Source of the DNA: Arachidicoccus rhizosphaerae
Lineage (GTDB): Bacteria > Bacteroidota > Bacteroidia > Chitinophagales > Chitinophagaceae
Length of the DNA stretch: 64,000 bases
NCBI RefSeq assembly: GCF_900107765.1
Contig: NZ_FNQY01000009.1
Coordinates: 62,001-126,000 of the forward strand
Direction: 5' to 3'
Translations under genes and position numbers: made by a program
Part shown: positions 60,825 to 64,000 of the stretch, one piece after another
How the letters are laid out: each line of letters starts with the position of its first letter
How positions within the stretch are numbered: the stretch's first letter is position 1
Notes under the pieces: generated by a model
Database searches by the model: none
What the model was told of the DNA's origin: nothing
What the model saw: only the letters and a program-made list of their open reading frames with translations

Positions 60825-63800
60825 ATGTCCATGTTTACATTAAAGAATTGCTTTATCCGAATTGTTTTATTTTGTCTAGGGTTATTAGTCTGCCTTTATA
60901 GTGAGGCTCAGACGCCAGATGTTAACGGAACTATTTATGTAAATATCAATGCTAAATCCGGTAGTGGTAGTGGGGACAGCTGGCTGAATGCAACGACGGA
61001 TTTACAGGCTGCCATTAATGCCAATGGAGTTCATCAGGTTTTTGTGGCTGTGGGCAATTATGAGGTTTCAGCCTCAAATAGTTTTGTGATGAAAGAAGGG
61101 GTGGCCATCTACGGTGGTTTTGATCCTGAAAAAGCAATACTGGCGCTTACCGATAACCGGGTCATGCCTAGGTCCGGCCTTCAAGGATCTGTTTTAAATG
61201 GAAAGGGTGAAAGACCCGTTGTATGGAATTATAATAATAATTTGACGGCTACGGCTGTATTGGATGGTTTTACTTTAACGGCTGGAAAGGCTTTGAATAC
61301 AACTTCCTCAGGAGGGATTTATAACAAGGATGTTTCTCCCTTACTTCGTAATTTGCTGATTATTTCAAATACGGCTTCTAACGGTGCGGGTATGTATAAT
61401 GATGGTGGAAGTCCGCAGCTCTTTAATGTGGCCATTGTAAATAATGTTGCCTCTGATAAAGGAGGCGGTATCTATAATAACGGTGCAATACCGGTCCTGA
61501 CGAATGTCACGATTGCGGGTAATAGCGCTTCTACAGCTAAGGCTTTTTATAACGCAACAGCGGGGAGCGTGCCTGTCTTGAATAATAGTATTGTTTTTGG
61601 GGATATTAGTGGTAATTATTCCGCCACTTATTCATTGATTGAAAATAGCTTAAATACCAATGATCATAATCTGAACGGTTCCGGTGTATTACCAGCACAT
61701 GTATTTACGAATCCGCAGAGTGGTAATTATGGACTGGTAACAGGTTCCCCCGCCATAAATCAGGGTAGTGATAATCTGTTTGGCTCACCGTCCTCGGCAT
61801 TTGATTTAGCAGGATACCCGAGACTATCAGGTAGCGCGATTGATTTGGGTGCTTACGAGTACCATGACCTTGTTGCAAGTAGCACAGGGATTGTATATGT
61901 TCGGGCATTCGGCATGGGGAACGGAGGTAGCTGGGAGGATGCTACCGGTGATCTCCACGCGGCGGTAAATGTTCTGAATGTACAACAGGTATTTGTTGAA
62001 AAAGGGACGTATCCCGTCTCCAAAAGTAGTTTTGTTTTGAAAAAAGGTATAGGTGTCTATGGCGGATTTGATCCTGACCACGGTGTGGCTGTATTGTCAG
62101 ATACCAGAATCCTTCCAGATGAGCTAACTGCCGGTACGGTCTTGAATGGAAGGAATGAAAGGCCGGTACTCTGGAATGTGGCTGATGGTACTTCTCAGAT
62201 GGATAGTACGGCCATATTGGACGGCTTTACGCTTCAAGATGGTATCGGCACTAACGGTGGGGGTATATATAATGAGAATGCTTCGCCCAAATTGCAAAAT
62301 CTTGTAATTAAAAATAACAGTAGTTCCAATGGTGGTGGCATATATAATCTTACCGCTTCTCCAAAAATCGTTAATTGCCGTTTTTTTGATAATCAGACGA
62401 CCTTGATTGATGGAAGCGGCGGCGCCATTTGTAATAGCGGGTCCAAGCCCAAATTGATAAATTGCCTTTTTTATGATAATTCTGCACGTAATGGCGGCGC
62501 TATCTGTAATCTGAATAATGCCTATCCAAGTCTGCTGAATTGTACCATTGTCAGTAACCATGCTGATGGTTATGGTGGCGCTATCAATAGTTTGGATATG
62601 TCTTATCCGAGTCTTATTAACTGCATCGTATATGGAAATACTGCGACATTAGGTAATGGAGGTATCCTGAAGGCTGCAACTGGTGCAGATTTAATATATA
62701 ATAGTATGGTTCAGGGCCTTACCGGTTTTGATGATAACGGAAATATTCAATTTTCTGGATCAATCGCAGATTTATTTACCGATCCTGTAGCTTCAGACTA
62801 TTCACTAAAAACGGGAAGTCCGGTTATTAATATGGGGCGTAACAATAATATAGCCACAGCAGGGGTTAATACTGACCTTGCCGGAAACAACAGAATTATA
62901 GGTGGATCGGTGGATATGGGAGCTTTTGAAGCCGATGGATGTGCCACTACGGCAATTTTATACGTGGATGGGCAGTTAAGTTTAAACAGTTCCGGAAGTA
63001 TTAATCTGGCCGCTGCAACGGGAAACGGAGCCAGCTGGGCCACCGCTTATAAAACCCTGGGGGATGCCCTGACCCAGGCCAGTAGTTGCCCGAATGTAAC
63101 AGAAATCAGAGTGGCCGGAGGGACTTATTATCCACAGGGTATGGAAGGAGTTTTAAATGAAAGGACGGATGCTTTTACAATTACCAGAAGTAATCTGAAG
63201 GTCTTGGGCGGATATAATTCGGCAACAGGGCAGCGGGATATAACCGCAAATCCGACTATTTTAAAGGGTTATCCTGCTTCTCCAAGTTATCATCTTTTAG
63301 TGCTGGCTGAAGTTCCAGCCTCTGATAGTCTTATTTTGGATGGTTTTACAATTAATGGCGGAATGGCCGATAATGACATCGATTTTGAGCAAATAGGAGC
63401 TGGGACGTATATTTTTCATGATGTGGGGGCCGGGGTTTATTTATCAACTGTAGGGGCCAACGTGGTCTTACGTAACTGTATTATAAATGGCAATAAGGCT
63501 GCTACCGGAGCAGGTATTTATGCAGAGTTTTCTTATGCTACTTTCGAGCATTGTATTATAGAACAAAACGAGGTATCTGCCGATACATATTTTCCTGGTT
63601 ATGGTGCAGGTCTTTATGCTACTGGGTCAGAGCTCAGTTTTAAGGACTGTTCTTTTCTAAATAATAATAGTGAGGGGAATGGTGCCGGTCTGTATATGGA
63701 TGCGTCTAGCTTTCATATGTCTGGTTGTAGTATTATTGGAAATGAGGCTGGAGGAGATGGCGGCGGTGTTTTTAGCTCCTTTGGGTCTATGGATTTACTG

Positions 63801-64000
63801 AATTGTATTTTTCAGGATAATTCGGCTACGGGTAATGGTGGAGGATTCTACAATAGCGGCACAAATCCCGCATTCACAAATGTGTCTTTTATTCAAAACC
63901 AGGCGGATGGCAGTGGTGGAGGTATTTATAATGAAACCGGTGTTCCCGTATTAACCAATGCGACAATAGCTGGTAATACTGCGTCGGAGGCTTCGGCCTT
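60825..64000 (+). CDS. Very large secreted beta-helix repeat protein (partial, 5' part)
   Basis: An open frame from the ATG at 60825 to the window end, at least 1058 codons without a stop; the gene continues outside. A signal peptide is seen (about residues 10-28, FIRIVLFCLGLLVCLYSEAQ with AQ at the cleavage site). The rest is right-handed parallel beta-helix sequence with many GGGIYN and LxNCxIxxN turns, as in Bacteroidetes surface adhesins and polysaccharide-acting proteins. Modules repeat: GSWEDATGDLHAAV, then YGGFDP, VLNG..ERPV.WN and LDGFTL each occur again. A C-terminal type IX secretion signal is expected but lies outside the window. Function unknown. Confidence 0.88.
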   Translation, partial: MSMFTLKNCFIRIVLFCLGLLVCLYSEAQTPDVNGTIYVNINAKSGSGSGDSWLNATTDLQAAINANGVHQVFVAVGNYEVSASNSFVMKEGVAIYGGFDPEKAILALTDNRVMPRSGLQGSVLNGKGERPVVWNYNNNLTATAVLDGFTLTAGKALNTTSSGGIYNKDVSPLLRNLLIISNTASNGAGMYNDGGSPQLFNVAIVNNVASDKGGGIYNNGAIPVLTNVTIAGNSASTAKAFYNATAGSVPVLNNSIVFGDISGNYSATYSLIENSLNTNDHNLNGSGVLPAHVFTNPQSGNYGLVTGSPAINQGSDNLFGSPSSAFDLAGYPRLSGSAIDLGAYEYHDLVASSTGIVYVRAFGMGNGGSWEDATGDLHAAVNVLNVQQVFVEKGTYPVSKSSFVLKKGIGVYGGFDPDHGVAVLSDTRILPDELTAGTVLNGRNERPVLWNVADGTSQMDSTAILDGFTLQDGIGTNGGGIYNENASPKLQNLVIKNNSSSNGGGIYNLTASPKIVNCRFFDNQTTLIDGSGGAICNSGSKPKLINCLFYDNSARNGGAICNLNNAYPSLLNCTIVSNHADGYGGAINSLDMSYPSLINCIVYGNTATLGNGGILKAATGADLIYNSMVQGLTGFDDNGNIQFSGSIADLFTDPVASDYSLKTGSPVINMGRNNNIATAGVNTDLAGNNRIIGGSVDMGAFEADGCATTAILYVDGQLSLNSSGSINLAAATGNGASWATAYKTLGDALTQASSCPNVTEIRVAGGTYYPQGMEGVLNERTDAFTITRSNLKVLGGYNSATGQRDITANPTILKGYPASPSYHLLVLAEVPASDSLILDGFTINGGMADNDIDFEQIGAGTYIFHDVGAGVYLSTVGANVVLRNCIINGNKAATGAGIYAEFSYATFEHCIIEQNEVSADTYFPGYGAGLYATGSELSFKDCSFLNNNSEGNGAGLYMDASSFHMSGCSIIGNEAGGDGGGVFSSFGSMDLLNCIFQDNSATGNGGGFYNSGTNPAFTNVSFIQNQADGSGGGIYNETGVPVLTNATIAGNTASEASA
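60930..61886 (+). repeat. Beta-helix module 1
   Basis: It begins TIYVNINAKSG and SWLNATTDLQAA, then FVMKEGVAIYGGFDP, SVLNGKGERPVVWN and AVLDGFTLTAG, followed by GGIYN turns. Module 2 shows the same elements in the same order about 957 bases later. Confidence 0.75.
61887..62950 (+). repeat. Beta-helix module 2
   Basis: It begins IVYVRAFGMGNGGSWEDATG, then FVLKKGIGVYGGFDP, TVLNGRNERPVLWN and AILDGFTLQDG. It matches module 1 closely. A more distant third module begins near 62953 (ILYVDGQLSL, GNGASWATAYKTLGDAL, KVLGGYNSATGQRD, LILDGFTINGG). Confidence 0.75.

Noticed and set aside
60825-64000. Minus-strand frames opposite the large repeat protein (for example 62124-62561)
   Set aside because: They arise from the repeated Gly/Asn-rich coding sequence; the plus strand is open for 3176 bases with a signal peptide.
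1-64000. CRISPR array, rRNA operon or replication origin
   Set aside because: I saw no regularly spaced direct repeats with unique spacers, no rRNA sequence and no dnaA-box cluster. The rpmH-rnpA region often lies near an origin in other bacteria, but neither dnaA nor gidA is here.

Overview
The window comes from a member of the Bacteroidota, most likely the Chitinophagales/Sphingobacteriales side. Support: TraM/TraN-type conjugation genes, promoter boxes of the TAnnTTTG type with a TTTG box about 19 bp upstream, TonB-dependent receptors with an N-terminal carboxypeptidase-regulatory-like plug extension, bacillithiol (bshA) and futalosine-pathway (mqnA) genes, a selenouridine pair (selU, selD) and lipid genes that fit sphingolipid or sulfonolipid makers. 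The genus cannot be fixed from the sequence.

Bases 1 to about 21,746 are a mobile region ending at the 3' end of tRNA-Lys(TTT). It runs: the 3' end of a conjugation operon (traM end, traN, an unknown, two related DUF3945-like proteins, another unknown); an HTH/excisionase-like gene with a small partner; a large AT-rich orphan membrane protein (4923-7160); a decayed lipoprotein-like gene cut short at an IS3-family element (7882-9229); a lipoprotein; two MacB/FtsX-type permeases; and a second IS3-family element (15636-17376) with clean ends and a TTA target duplication. Next comes a graveyard: a truncated integrase, a DoxX-like pseudogene, an intact AraC regulator and SDR enzyme, a membrane-protein fragment and an IS21 transposase tail. 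The intact tyrosine integrase (20231-21526) follows, close to the tRNA. Two related integrases, one broken, suggest that more than one element has accumulated at this tRNA.

Bases 21,800 to 64,000 are chromosomal backbone: bshA-yidD-rnpA-rpmH (transcribed right to left); a TPR protein; a phosphosulfolactate synthase-like gene and aroE; a CBM9-like secreted protein next to a Tat-exported putative glycoside hydrolase; purB and mqnA divergently transcribed; selU and selD; a CPA2 antiporter; a TonB receptor; bioB; an aldo/keto reductase; NADP-isocitrate dehydrogenase; lutB; a desaturase; sucD; rpsF-rpsR-rplI; a siderophore receptor with a PepSY membrane protein; a BadF-type kinase; an S41 protease; tRNA-Arg(ACG); and the first 1058 codons of a very large repeat-built beta-helix secreted protein that runs off the window.

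The most interesting locus is 50154-51110. It encodes a desaturase whose N-terminal motif, three histidine boxes and C-terminal tail resemble eukaryotic dihydroceramide delta-4 desaturase far more than ordinary bacterial fatty-acid desaturases. Also notable are the orphan membrane protein at 4923-7160, a covarying pair of palindromes near the integrase, triplicated 10-mers between integrase and tRNA, and several readable gene fossils.
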